Position numbers and translations under genes: made by a program. The notes under the pieces are model-generated. The model was not told the DNA's origin and searched no databases. It saw only the letters and a list, made by a program, of their open reading frames with translations. Shown here in pieces: positions 27,830-37,324 of a stretch of DNA of 64,000 nt (the stretch's first letter is position 1; each line of letters starts with the position of its first letter). Source of the stretch: Candidatus Blautia faecigallinarum (GTDB lineage: Bacteria; Bacillota; Clostridia; Lachnospirales; Lachnospiraceae); assembly GCA_019116385.1 (NCBI GenBank), contig DXBU01000091.1, positions 1-64,000 on the forward strand, read 5' to 3'.

Positions 27830-29533
27830 ATGAAAAAAGGATGGAAGAGACTGACAGGAATAGGACTGTCGCTGATTTTGACATTTTCTTTGTTCGGCTG
27901 CGGCGGCGAGGACGCCCAGAGGGCAGAGATCGATCCGGATACACCGGTGGAGGAAGTGGCATTTCCTCTTAAAGAGACAAAAGAACTTTCTTTTATCACC
28001 AGCGCGCCGGCGACGACGACACAGGAGCCTAATGAAAAACTGATCTTTCAGAGACTGGAGGAGCAGACCAATGTACATATTGACTGGACCTGCTTTGTAG
28101 ACGACCAGTTTGCGGATAAGAAAAATCTTGCCCTTGCCCAGTTCGGCAATCTGCCGGACGGTCTGTTCACCGCCGGTATGAGCGACTATGATCTGCTCCG
28201 GTACGCAAAACAGGGGATCATTATCCCTCTGGAAAAGCTGATCGACAAATATATGCCCAATCTGCAGGCGGTATTTGAAAAATATCCGGAGTACCGGACC
28301 ATGTGTACCGCGCCGGACGGACATATTTATTCATTTCCCTGGATCGAACAGTTAGGTGAAGGCAAAGAAGCTATTCAGGCCATCGGGGATATCCCCTATA
28401 TCAATAAAAAATGGCTGGACTTCCTGGGACTGGAGGTACCGGAAACGGTGGATGAGCTGGAACAGGTGCTGATCGCTTTCCGCGACCACGCAGACGAGCT
28501 GGAAGAAGAGTTCGGCATAGAAGGGGATGTGATCCCTATGTCCTTTATCATCAATAATGGCGACCAGGATCCGGCTATATTGATCAACGGATTCGGGGAA
28601 GGCTATGGAGATACCGGAGACCACTTTGCGGTGACTGACGAAGGAGAAGTGATCTATACCGCAGTCCAGGAGGGCTATAAAGAGGGGATCCAGTGGCTCC
28701 ATACCCTGGTGGAACAGGATCTGGTAGATCCGGAGGCTTTTACCCAGGAATGGTCCACTTATGTGGCAAAGGGGAAAAATCACCGATACGGTCTGTGCTT
28801 TACCTGGGATATTGCCAATATTGATAATTATGAAGACTATGTTATGCTTCCGGCGCTGGAGGGGCCGGACGGCCTGGTAAACATCACCAGACAGAACGGA
28901 AGCGAGACCAGCGGATTTGACAGAGGCAGATGCGTACTGACCACAAGCTGCCGGGACACAGCTCTTGCGGCCGCCTGGATCGATCAGATGTATGCCCCGC
29001 TCCAGTCGCCGCAGAATAACTGGGGAACCTATGGGGAAGAAGACGCGGCAAATATTTTCGAGCTGAGCACCAATTCCCAGGGCGGAGAGATGCTGAAGCA
29101 TCTGGAGCTGGGGGACGCTTCACCGGTGGAGGTAAGGCAGGCACAGTCCGTTAACGGGCCGCTGGCGGTGCTGAACGATTATTATGATGTATATGTAACA
29201 CAGCCTGACGACGCAAAGTGGCGTCTGGATAATATGCATGAGGTCTATCTGGATGACATGCACAGCAAATATGTGTATCCCAATGTGTTCATGAGCATTG
29301 ATGATACCAACCGGGTATCCCAGTTGGATACCGATATTAAAAAGTATGCCGAACAGAAGAAGGCAGACTGGATCCTGAATGGCGGGATTGAAGAAGAGTG
29401 GGAAGAATATCTCCAGAAGATGGAGGATTACGGACTGTCTGAATATCTGGAGATCAAACAGAAATACTTTGACAGCTATCAGGAAAGTCTGGCAGAACTG
29501 GAAGGGGATGCAGGACAGACAGGAGGAAAATAA
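27830..29533 (+). CDS. Extracellular solute-binding lipoprotein (LipO family)
   Basis: Lipobox LFGCGG; 567 aa substrate-binding protein pattern. Confidence 0.92.
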   Translation: MKKGWKRLTGIGLSLILTFSLFGCGGEDAQRAEIDPDTPVEEVAFPLKETKELSFITSAPATTTQEPNEKLIFQRLEEQTNVHIDWTCFVDDQFADKKNLALAQFGNLPDGLFTAGMSDYDLLRYAKQGIIIPLEKLIDKYMPNLQAVFEKYPEYRTMCTAPDGHIYSFPWIEQLGEGKEAIQAIGDIPYINKKWLDFLGLEVPETVDELEQVLIAFRDHADELEEEFGIEGDVIPMSFIINNGDQDPAILINGFGEGYGDTGDHFAVTDEGEVIYTAVQEGYKEGIQWLHTLVEQDLVDPEAFTQEWSTYVAKGKNHRYGLCFTWDIANIDNYEDYVMLPALEGPDGLVNITRQNGSETSGFDRGRCVLTTSCRDTALAAAWIDQMYAPLQSPQNNWGTYGEEDAANIFELSTNSQGGEMLKHLELGDASPVEVRQAQSVNGPLAVLNDYYDVYVTQPDDAKWRLDNMHEVYLDDMHSKYVYPNVFMSIDDTNRVSQLDTDIKKYAEQKKADWILNGGIEEEWEEYLQKMEDYGLSEYLEIKQKYFDSYQESLAELEGDAGQTGGK

Positions 29534-29535
29534 AA

Positions 29536-31020
29536 ATGTATCGCGACCAACTGAAACGCGCAAGACTATTTGAAGAAGAAGCATTAAAAAAATATGGAAA
29601 GGATCATAAGCCGGTCTTTCATCTCACCCCTTTGACGGGGTGGATGAATGATCCCAATGGATTTTCTTACTACGATGGAAAGTACCATCTGTTTTATCAG
29701 TATAATCCGTATGATGTACACTGGGACAGGATGCACTGGGGACACGCATGCACGGAAGACTTTGTGAACTGGGAATATCTTCCCGCCGCGCTGGCGCCGG
29801 ATCAGGACTATGACGCCTTCGGCGTGTTTTCAGGAAGCGCACTGGAAAAGGACGGGAAGCATGTGCTCATGTATACTTCCGTACAGGAAACAAAACTGCC
29901 CCATGGGATGAAAGCGGTCCGGCAGGATCAGTGTATTGCCATCGGAAACGGCAGGGATTATCAGAAAAGCATAAAGAATCCGGTGATAACAGGGGATATG
30001 CTTCCCAAAGACTGCAGCAGGGAAGACTTCCGTGACCCGAAGATCTGGGAAGAAGACGGCGTCTTTTACTGCGCGGTAGGAAACCGCCATGAGGACGGCA
30101 GCGGGCAGATCCTGTTATTCGTATCAGAGGATCTGGAAAACTGGTCAATGAAAAGCGTGCTTGACCGCTGTGAAAACCGGTATGGAAAGATGTGGGAATG
30201 TCCGGATTTCTTCCATCTGGGAGAAAAGCATGTGCTTATAGTCTCCCCCCAGGATATGACGGCGGAAGGCCTGGAATTTCACAATGGAAACGGAACGGTG
30301 ATGTTTACCGGTACATTTGATAAAGAGACCGGGAAATTTCATGAGGAAACGGCCCATGCAGTGGACTATGGCCTGGATTTCTATGCGCCCCAGACGGTGG
30401 AAACCCCGGACGGCCGCCGGGTAATGACCGCATGGCTGAAGTCCTGGGACGGACTTGTGCATATCCAGGACACGAAGTGGAACGGTATGATGATCCTTCC
30501 CAGAGAACTGGAACTGAAGCAGGGAAGAGTGGTGCAGAATCCGGTCAGGGAGCTGGAACAGTATCGAAGGGAACGTGTTTCCTATGAAAATATCAGACTG
30601 GGTGGAACGGCCGGCCAGGCGGAAGGATCGGAACTGGAGGGGATAAAGGGACGTACCGCAGATCTGACCCTGGATATCGAAGAAGGAGAATACGATTCCT
30701 TTGAGATCCGTCTTGCGCAAAACGAAAGATTTTACAGCAGCATCCGGTACGACCGGAAAGACTCTGTCCTTACCTTTGACCGGACTTACTCGGGACTTTG
30801 CCGGGATTATCCGTCTGTGCGGAGTATGGCTGTCAGGGACCGGAAAGGAAAGATACGCATCCGGATCTTACTGGACCTGTATTCTGTAGAAATATTTGTA
30901 AATGACGGCGAGCAGGCCATGACTTCTATGATCACGACAGATGCTTCGGCTGACCGGATCACCTTCCGCGCAGAAGGTCCTGTGCAGGTAAGTGTGGAAA
31001 AATACGATATTGTACTGTAA
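29536..31020 (+). CDS. Glycoside hydrolase family 32 (sucrose/fructan hydrolase)
   Basis: FHLTPLTGWMNDPNGFSYYDGKYHLFYQYNP, FRDPKIW, MWECPDFF: the three GH32 catalytic motifs. Confidence 0.96.
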   Translation: MYRDQLKRARLFEEEALKKYGKDHKPVFHLTPLTGWMNDPNGFSYYDGKYHLFYQYNPYDVHWDRMHWGHACTEDFVNWEYLPAALAPDQDYDAFGVFSGSALEKDGKHVLMYTSVQETKLPHGMKAVRQDQCIAIGNGRDYQKSIKNPVITGDMLPKDCSREDFRDPKIWEEDGVFYCAVGNRHEDGSGQILLFVSEDLENWSMKSVLDRCENRYGKMWECPDFFHLGEKHVLIVSPQDMTAEGLEFHNGNGTVMFTGTFDKETGKFHEETAHAVDYGLDFYAPQTVETPDGRRVMTAWLKSWDGLVHIQDTKWNGMMILPRELELKQGRVVQNPVRELEQYRRERVSYENIRLGGTAGQAEGSELEGIKGRTADLTLDIEEGEYDSFEIRLAQNERFYSSIRYDRKDSVLTFDRTYSGLCRDYPSVRSMAVRDRKGKIRIRILLDLYSVEIFVNDGEQAMTSMITTDASADRITFRAEGPVQVSVEKYDIVL

Positions 31021-31035
31021 AAATATAAAAACATA

Positions 31036-31075
31036 CAGGATGCAGAGAAACCTTGCTCTGCATCCTGCTGTTTTT
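31036..31075 (+). terminator. Intrinsic terminator after GH32
   Basis: CAGGATGCAGAG/CTCTGCATCCTG 12-bp stem then CTGTTTTT. Confidence 0.8.
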
Positions 31076-31105
31076 ATAGGGTGAAATTTGTCATATTGCG
31101 GTATA

Positions 31106-31420
31106 TCAGCTGATTATATCTTCCAGATCTTCCAGCTCCTGGGGAGCTACTTTTTTCTCTTTTACGGCGCCGTCCTTAATGTACAGGACTGTGGGGATAC
31201 TCATGATGCCGAATTTCTTCGCCAGGTCCGGTTCTTCATCGATATTGACCTTGCCGATGCGGATCTGTCCATTTTCCCGGGCGAATACCTCCAGCACGGG
31301 ATTGAGAACCCGGCAATGGGTGCACCAGGGGGCCCAGAAATCTACGAGCACAGGGGCGGAGGACTGAAGCACATCCTGTTCAAAAGTGGCGGTTTTAAAG
31401 TTTTCTATCTTCATGTTCAT
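31106..31420 (-). CDS. Thioredoxin family protein with CTHC active site
   Basis: VLVDFWAPWCTHCRVLNPVLEVFA...GIMSIPTVLYIKDG (cis-Pro). Confidence 0.92.
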   Translation of the reverse strand: MNMKIENFKTATFEQDVLQSSAPVLVDFWAPWCTHCRVLNPVLEVFARENGQIRIGKVNIDEEPDLAKKFGIMSIPTVLYIKDGAVKEKKVAPQELEDLEDIIS

Positions 31421-31619
31421 TTCTCCTTTTTCTTTAGTATGCCCAAAGGATAGCAGAATATTTTCGGGATTTCTGTAATCTCGTCACAGAAGCAATACTT
31501 TTAAAAAAGGAATTCCGCACAAAAATTGCAAGTATAAATTGGGAAAAGTAACGAAATATAAAGTATGGCGGGAATTCTCTTGCGAAGAAGAAAAGATTAT
31601 GATATGTTTATCTCAAATT

Positions 31620-31635
31620 CCGGAAACGTTACCGG
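31620..31635. promoter_or_regulatory. Putative LacI-family operator
   Basis: Near-perfect palindrome CCGGAAACGTTACCGG just upstream of the LacI-type gene starting at 31682. Confidence 0.4.
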
Positions 31636-31681
31636 AAACATTTCTGGAACAGATTTGAAGAAAAGGAGGGAAGAGGCGTCC

Positions 31682-32716
31682 ATGGAGTCTGTTACCATAA
31701 AAGACATAGCAAAAAAATGCAATGTGGCAGTCAGCACCGTGTCCCGAGCGCTCAATAACCATCCGGATATCAACGAACAAACACGGCAGAAGATCCTTAA
31801 GGCCATACAGGAGCTGCACTATATTCCCAACAACAGTGCCCAGAATTTAAAGAAGACTGCCTCCAAAACCATAGGGATCGTGGTGAAAGGCGCAGACAAC
31901 CCTCTGTTTGCGAAGATGCGCAGCATTCTGGCTGAGAATATCGCACAGTATGATTATGACTATTACTTTGAATATATAAGCATCCGGGAGGATGAGATCC
32001 GGACAGCCTTAAGGCTGATAAAAGAGAAAAGGCTTAAGGGCCTGATCTTTCTGGGGGGCAATTATGACAGGAAATTGGAGGACCTGCAGCAGCTTACTGT
32101 ACCCTTCGTTATGAGTACGGTAAACATCCAGGAGGAAGTGCCGAGAGCAGCCTTCTCTTCTGTTTTTACAGACAGCTACAAAGAAAGCCGCCGTATGGTG
32201 GAATATCTCTGCAGGAAAGGGTTTCAAAAGATTGTGATCTTCGCCGGCAGTAAAAACGACGCCAGCGTGGGGAACCTTCGTCTTAAAGGATATCTGGATG
32301 AGCTTGCCGCAAATCAGATCCCGCCTGACGAAAACAGGATCTTCTTCAGCCCGGATCAGGCGGAGGATGTTTTCACTATGGAAAACGGATACCGTATGGC
32401 CAAAAAGCTGATTCAGTCAGGGATTGCTTTTGACTGTATCTATGCGATCGCAGATGCGATCGCCATAGGCGCGTGCAAGGCCCTTCTGGAAAAGGGCATC
32501 CGGATCCCCCAGGAATGCGCAGTGGCAGGGTTTGACGGGCTGGATGTAACACGCTATTACCATCCGTCCATTACCACCATGCGCCAGCCCATTGAAAAAA
32601 TGGCGGAGGAATCTGTACGGATTCTATTTTCCAGACTTCATAAAAAAACAGAAAATGAGCACTGTGAATTCTCCTGCGAACTGCTTCAGAGGGAATCCAC
32701 AAATAGAGAAAGATGA
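31682..32716 (+). CDS. LacI family transcriptional regulator
   Basis: MESVTIKDIAKKCNVAVSTVSRALNNHPDINEQTRQKIL. Confidence 0.93.
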   Translation: MESVTIKDIAKKCNVAVSTVSRALNNHPDINEQTRQKILKAIQELHYIPNNSAQNLKKTASKTIGIVVKGADNPLFAKMRSILAENIAQYDYDYYFEYISIREDEIRTALRLIKEKRLKGLIFLGGNYDRKLEDLQQLTVPFVMSTVNIQEEVPRAAFSSVFTDSYKESRRMVEYLCRKGFQKIVIFAGSKNDASVGNLRLKGYLDELAANQIPPDENRIFFSPDQAEDVFTMENGYRMAKKLIQSGIAFDCIYAIADAIAIGACKALLEKGIRIPQECAVAGFDGLDVTRYYHPSITTMRQPIEKMAEESVRILFSRLHKKTENEHCEFSCELLQRESTNRER

Positions 32717-32780
32717 AAAAGAAACGGACGGCAGAAATACTCTTGGCTGCCGAAAAATTATAAAAAGGAGGAATGAGAAA

Positions 32781-34250
32781 ATGAACGGAAGAGGCTGCGG
32801 GATTTTGCTTCCGGTATTTTCCCTGCCGTCCCCTTATGGAATAGGGACTTTGGGAAAAGAGGCATTTGCATTTATTGATTTTCTTGAGAGGGCCGGACAG
32901 AAATACTGGCAGATCCTGCCGGTAGGGCCTACCAGCTACGGGGATTCCCCCTATCAGTCTTATTCTATCTATGCAGGCAATCCCTATTTTATCGATCTGG
33001 ATATCCTTAAGGAAGAGGGCCTGCTAGAGCCGGAAGAGCTTCCCGAAAAGGAGGAGGTTTCCCATATAGACTACGCGGAGCTTTATCATACCCGCTTTGG
33101 GACCCTGCAAAAGGCTTTTGAAAGATTTGATGCGAAAAGCAGGGATTTTGCCGGATTCTTAAAGGAAGAGACCCACTGGATAAAAGACTATGGACTGTTT
33201 ATGAGCCTGAAGGACGCCAATGAAGGAAAAAGCTGGAATCTGTGGACCAAGGAGCTGCGGGACAGGACGGAAGAGGGAATGGCCGCTGCGGCAAAGAAAT
33301 ATGAAAAGGAGATCCTTTTCTGGGAATTTGTCCAATATGAATTTTTCCGGCAGTGGCGGGCAGTGAAAGAATATGCAAACCAAAAAGGGATTAAGATCAT
33401 AGGCGATATTCCCATCTATGTGGCTTATGACAGTGTGGACGTGTGGGCGCAGCCGGAGTACTATGAGCTGGATGAAGAAAAGAATCCCATTAATGTGGCC
33501 GGGTGCCCGCCGGACGGATTTTCCGCCACAGGACAGCTATGGGGAAATCCTCTTTACAATTGGGAACGGATGGAAAAGGAAGACTTCGCCTGGTGGGTGC
33601 GAAGACTGGACAGCGCCACCACTTTGTACGATGTGGTGCGGATCGACCATTTCCGGGGATTCGAAAGCTATTTTTCCATCCCCTTCGGAAGCGTCACCGC
33701 CCAGGGCGGCGTCTGGAGAAAGGGACCGGGCATCCGGTTATTCCGGGAGGTGGAAAAGAAGCTTGGAAAGAGGGAACTGATCGCGGAGGATTTGGGATAC
33801 CTTACCCCGGAAGTGGAACAGCTTTTAAAAGACAGCGGCTATCCGGGAATGAAGCTTCTGCAGTTTGCCTTTGATTCCAGGGAGGCGGGAAATTATCTGC
33901 CCCATAATTATGGCAAAAATAGTGTGGTGTATATCGGCACCCACGATAATGATACGGTATTAGGCTGGCTGGATGCCTTGAGCCACGGGGATTTTAAGCG
34001 GATGCTGGCTTACCTGAACCTGGACAGCGACAAAGACATTGCATGGAAACTGATCCGGATCGCCCTTGGAACCGTGTGCGACACAGCCGTGCTTATGATG
34101 CAGGATCTTCTGGAACTGGGAAGCGAAGCCAGGATCAATACCCCCTCTACCCTTGGGGGCAACTGGACCTGGCGGGCGCCAAAAGACGCTTTTTCCCATA
34201 TCCTGGCGGATAAGCTCAGAGATGCGGTCAGCGTGTATGAGCGTATATGA
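32781..34250 (+). CDS. malQ: 4-alpha-glucanotransferase
   Basis: RGCGILLPVFSLPSPYGIGTLG; WQILPVGPTSYGDSPYQSYS; VRIDHFRGFESY; LIAEDLGYLTPEV; GTHDNDTV. Confidence 0.96.
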   Translation: MNGRGCGILLPVFSLPSPYGIGTLGKEAFAFIDFLERAGQKYWQILPVGPTSYGDSPYQSYSIYAGNPYFIDLDILKEEGLLEPEELPEKEEVSHIDYAELYHTRFGTLQKAFERFDAKSRDFAGFLKEETHWIKDYGLFMSLKDANEGKSWNLWTKELRDRTEEGMAAAAKKYEKEILFWEFVQYEFFRQWRAVKEYANQKGIKIIGDIPIYVAYDSVDVWAQPEYYELDEEKNPINVAGCPPDGFSATGQLWGNPLYNWERMEKEDFAWWVRRLDSATTLYDVVRIDHFRGFESYFSIPFGSVTAQGGVWRKGPGIRLFREVEKKLGKRELIAEDLGYLTPEVEQLLKDSGYPGMKLLQFAFDSREAGNYLPHNYGKNSVVYIGTHDNDTVLGWLDALSHGDFKRMLAYLNLDSDKDIAWKLIRIALGTVCDTAVLMMQDLLELGSEARINTPSTLGGNWTWRAPKDAFSHILADKLRDAVSVYERI

Positions 34251-34902
34251 GCGGGCTTTTTGCGAAGTAATCCTTTACGGCAAGCAAAGAAGGAAGGATG
34301 CATTCTGCAAGTTCCTCCATTTCCCCGGTGGGCTCTGCCAGATCCGGGACCATGATGGGGCGCATTCCCGCCGCGCGGGCGGCACGGATACCATTGTAGG
34401 AATCCTCGATCACATAAGCTTGGGAAGGAGAAACTTTCAGAGCCTCGCAGGCTTTTAAAAAGATATCCGGGGCAGGTTTGCTTCTTGCTACCATGTCGCC
34501 GCAAACGATCTCGTCAAACCATGAAAGCAAGCCGCCTTCTTCCAGCTCCTGCCGCACAACGCTTTCCCGCGTGGAAGAGGCCACGGCGGTCTTAAGTCCG
34601 CTTTCTTTTAAATAGGCCAGGATTTCCTTTATTCCTGGCTTTTGCCGGAGCTTTCCATTGGCGGCGCGCTCATGAAAGAGCCGGCTCATTTCTTTTTTGT
34701 AGGTGTCATAGGGAAAATCTTTTCCATAATGATCCAGAAAGATTTCTTTTGTGGCCTGGGCGTTGGTGCCCAGGCACGCATGGCAGACCTTTTCCACATT
34801 AGAAAAGGAATGACGCTTTGCCACTTCCTCCCAGGTTTCGATCACCAAAGCCTCGGAATCAAAAATAACACCATCCATATCAAAAACAACAGCTTTTATC
34901 AT
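34228..34902 (-). CDS. HAD family phosphatase (beta-phosphoglucomutase-like)
   Basis: MIKAVVFDMDGVIFDSEAL, TAVASSTRESV, KPAPDIFLKACEALKVSPSQAYVIEDSYNGIRAARAAGM. Confidence 0.92.
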   Translation of the reverse strand: MIKAVVFDMDGVIFDSEALVIETWEEVAKRHSFSNVEKVCHACLGTNAQATKEIFLDHYGKDFPYDTYKKEMSRLFHERAANGKLRQKPGIKEILAYLKESGLKTAVASSTRESVVRQELEEGGLLSWFDEIVCGDMVARSKPAPDIFLKACEALKVSPSQAYVIEDSYNGIRAARAAGMRPIMVPDLAEPTGEMEELAECILPSLLAVKDYFAKSPLIYAHTR

Positions 34903-35117
34903 ATACATAATTATCCTTTCTCTGATTTCTTCGTCCGGCTGTACAGGAACACTGCAGATCCGTCTCTGGAGTGCCTTTCGGCTTAGTATAGCAGAAATTC
35001 CGTGTAAATCCAATAAATCTCCTGTTAGATGCAGATTAAATTTAAAATGTAGGATTCCAATTTTACGAAAAAATTGATACAATATAAAAACAATATAAAA
35101 TGCTGGGAGGAATACAT

Positions 35118-36017
35118 ATGTATAAAAAACTTATTTTCAGCGTATTGACAGCATCACTTATTTTATCCGGGACTTCCGCGTCCGTCTGGGCACAGGAAGA
35201 AGCTGGAAGCTTGCCCCGGAGTCTGGAAGAAGTAGAGGACAGCACCATTCTAAATATGGAAGATCTGCTGGAGAAGGTTGAGGCAGCAGGCTGCAATACC
35301 ATTGAGCACTATGGAGACGGAAGCGTTTATTCCTGGTACTGCTATTATAGTGAGGATACCTGTGTCATGGAAAATTCAGAAGGCTATATTGAAATGCTTT
35401 CAAAAGACATAAACTGTGTATATGATCCTGGTACAGATACTCCATCCCGGCTCTTATTCCTTAGTGAAGAGGGCAAAGAAGAATATAAGAATGGTATGTA
35501 TGATTATTCTTCCTATATGTTTGATGGAGAAGATATGGTTTCCATTACAGAAGAAGCTGAAGGGATCCGACTGGTGACACAGCTGGATGATGCATCCGCA
35601 GCGGACTATCTGGATAGTATGGGATATGAATATCAGGAGGGAGATATTGTCCAGTGGAACTATGAAATCAATCCAGAAATCCGGGCAATTGTTTCCGCAA
35701 ATGCAGTCTGCATATCTGAGGATGGTACAGAAACAACAATATTTGAAAGAACCTTAAATTTGGAACCGGAAAAATATGCATTATCTTCAGAAATTTTGGA
35801 CAGACTGAATGCCGAGGAATCCAGAACAGTTACAGTCGTCGTGAATCCAGGAACCGAGCAGGAGTATTCTGTCAGTGAGACTGTGGGAAAGGGATGCAGT
35901 GTGTCTACTTATACAGGGGACGCTGTTTTATACACGGATGAAAGCTGTACAGAAGAATATATTCCTACAGGAGATACAGAAAATGATTTAACTTTGTATA
36001 CGACAATAGAGGAATAA
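35118..36017 (+). CDS. Secreted acidic protein of unknown function
   Basis: Signal peptide MYKKLIFSVLTASLILSGTSASVWAQEE; no recognised domain. Confidence 0.65.
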   Translation: MYKKLIFSVLTASLILSGTSASVWAQEEAGSLPRSLEEVEDSTILNMEDLLEKVEAAGCNTIEHYGDGSVYSWYCYYSEDTCVMENSEGYIEMLSKDINCVYDPGTDTPSRLLFLSEEGKEEYKNGMYDYSSYMFDGEDMVSITEEAEGIRLVTQLDDASAADYLDSMGYEYQEGDIVQWNYEINPEIRAIVSANAVCISEDGTETTIFERTLNLEPEKYALSSEILDRLNAEESRTVTVVVNPGTEQEYSVSETVGKGCSVSTYTGDAVLYTDESCTEEYIPTGDTENDLTLYTTIEE

Positions 36018-36111
36018 AACAGCCGGGAGAACGCTGCAGAAGCCTGTAGAAAACATAAAAGGAACCGGAATATCTTTTTATCCGACTCAGAATTTCCGTT
36101 TTTTTCGCTCC

Positions 36112-36140
36112 TTGACAACACCTGACATATACGTTATAAT
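36112..36140 (+). promoter_or_regulatory. Consensus sigma-A promoter
   Basis: TTGACA (36112-36117), exactly 17-nt spacer, TATAAT (36135-36140). Confidence 0.85.
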
Positions 36141-36146
36141 CGAAGC

Positions 36147-36517
36147 GTCATGTGATATGAGTTTACAGAGTATCCATGCAAATATTTCTGACCACCCGAT
36201 AAGGGTTGAGGCCATACGGACAGCCGGGTCAACTGCCGACAGGCGGTTTTATGCCGCTATATTGATTGAGTTAAAAGCTCAATTTTATAAGTTGGTTACT
36301 TTATAACCAGCGCGAACCAGCGCACATCAACTTGTAAAATGGTCAATAGGAGTAGTAAGCAGGTATTTGCCATATAACTCTGACAGTTAAACTTGTTCAC
36401 AGACTACAGTGGTTTTGCAGGAAAAGGGGAACCGGATCCCCGGGAATGGTCTGCAGCCCGCTGGAAAACAGGAACTGGATCTTTACAGACGGTGTGCATA
36501 TGCACACCGTTTTTTTA
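36147..36517 (+). ncRNA. Unassigned ~370-nt structured RNA/leader upstream of the spermidine operon
   Basis: Starts after a consensus promoter, ends at a terminator, and carries several self-complementary junctions (see findings). No good coding ORF. Confidence 0.65.
36490..36517 (+). terminator. Intrinsic terminator between the leader RNA and speD
   Basis: Perfect palindrome CGGTGTGCATATGCACACCG followed by T7. Confidence 0.85.
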
Positions 36518-36544
36518 TCTCAAAGGAAAAAAGGAGAAGGCGGC

Positions 36545-37303
36545 ATGAGCGAGAAACTAAAATTATACGGGTTTAATAACCTGACAAAAGCTTTGAGTTT
36601 TAATATCTATGACGTCTGTTATGCAAAAACCGCCAGAGAACAGAAGGACTATATTGCCTATATCGACGAGCAGTATAATTCCCAGAGGCTGATCAATATC
36701 CTCACCAATCTCACCGATATGATCGGTGCAAAGGTGCTGAATATTTCCAGCCAGGACTATGAACCCCAGGGAGCGTCCGTAACGCTTTTGATCGCGGAGG
36801 GCTCCATGATCCCGGCGGGGGACACCCAGCTTGCCCATCTGGACAAGAGCCATGTCACGGTACATACGTATCCGGAATACCATCCGGAAACCTGCCTCGC
36901 TACATTCCGGGTGGACATCGATGTGGCCACCTGCGGGGAGATCACGCCGCTTTCTACGCTGGACTATCTGATCGGATCCTTTGACTCGGATATCATCAGC
37001 ATGGACTACCGGGTGAGGGGGTTTACCAGAGATGTAAACGGAAAAAAACTGTTCATGGATCATGAGATCCGCTCCATCCAGGATTTTATCGATCCCCGGA
37101 CCCTGCGCTATTATGACGCGGTAGATATCAATGTATATGAGGCAAATCTGTTCCATACAAAGATGATGCTAAAGGATATCAATCTGCAGAATTATCTTTT
37201 CAACACAGACGTATATGAGCTTCTTCCCCAGGTAAGACTGGAGATCATGCATAATCTCCGCAAAGAAATGATCGAGATTTTCAGCGGCAGAAATATTTAC
37301 TGA
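36545..37303 (+). CDS. speD: S-adenosylmethionine decarboxylase proenzyme
   Basis: [19 protein letters not shown] self-cleavage/active-site motif; SD AAGGAGAAGG. Confidence 0.93.
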   Translation: MSEKLKLYGFNNLTKALSFNIYDVCYAKTAREQKDYIAYIDEQYNSQRLINILTNLTDMIGAKVLNISSQDYEPQGASVTLLIAEGSMIPAGDTQLAHLDKSHVTVHTYPEYHPETCLATFRVDIDVATCGEITPLSTLDYLIGSFDSDIISMDYRVRGFTRDVNGKKLFMDHEIRSIQDFIDPRTLRYYDAVDINVYEANLFHTKMMLKDINLQNYLFNTDVYELLPQVRLEIMHNLRKEMIEIFSGRNIY

Positions 37304-37324
37304 CATAGAAACGGGGGGAAGAAA

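Noticed and set aside
36112-36306. Plus-strand 64-aa ORF in the speD leader
   Set aside because: Starts upstream of the predicted transcription start, no SD, no homology pattern; region is better explained as structured RNA.
36147-36517. T-box or S-box (SAM) riboswitch upstream of speD
   Set aside because: No T-box sequence (AGGGTGGNACCGCG) and no S-box core (GATGAAACCCGGCAACC-type block) found.
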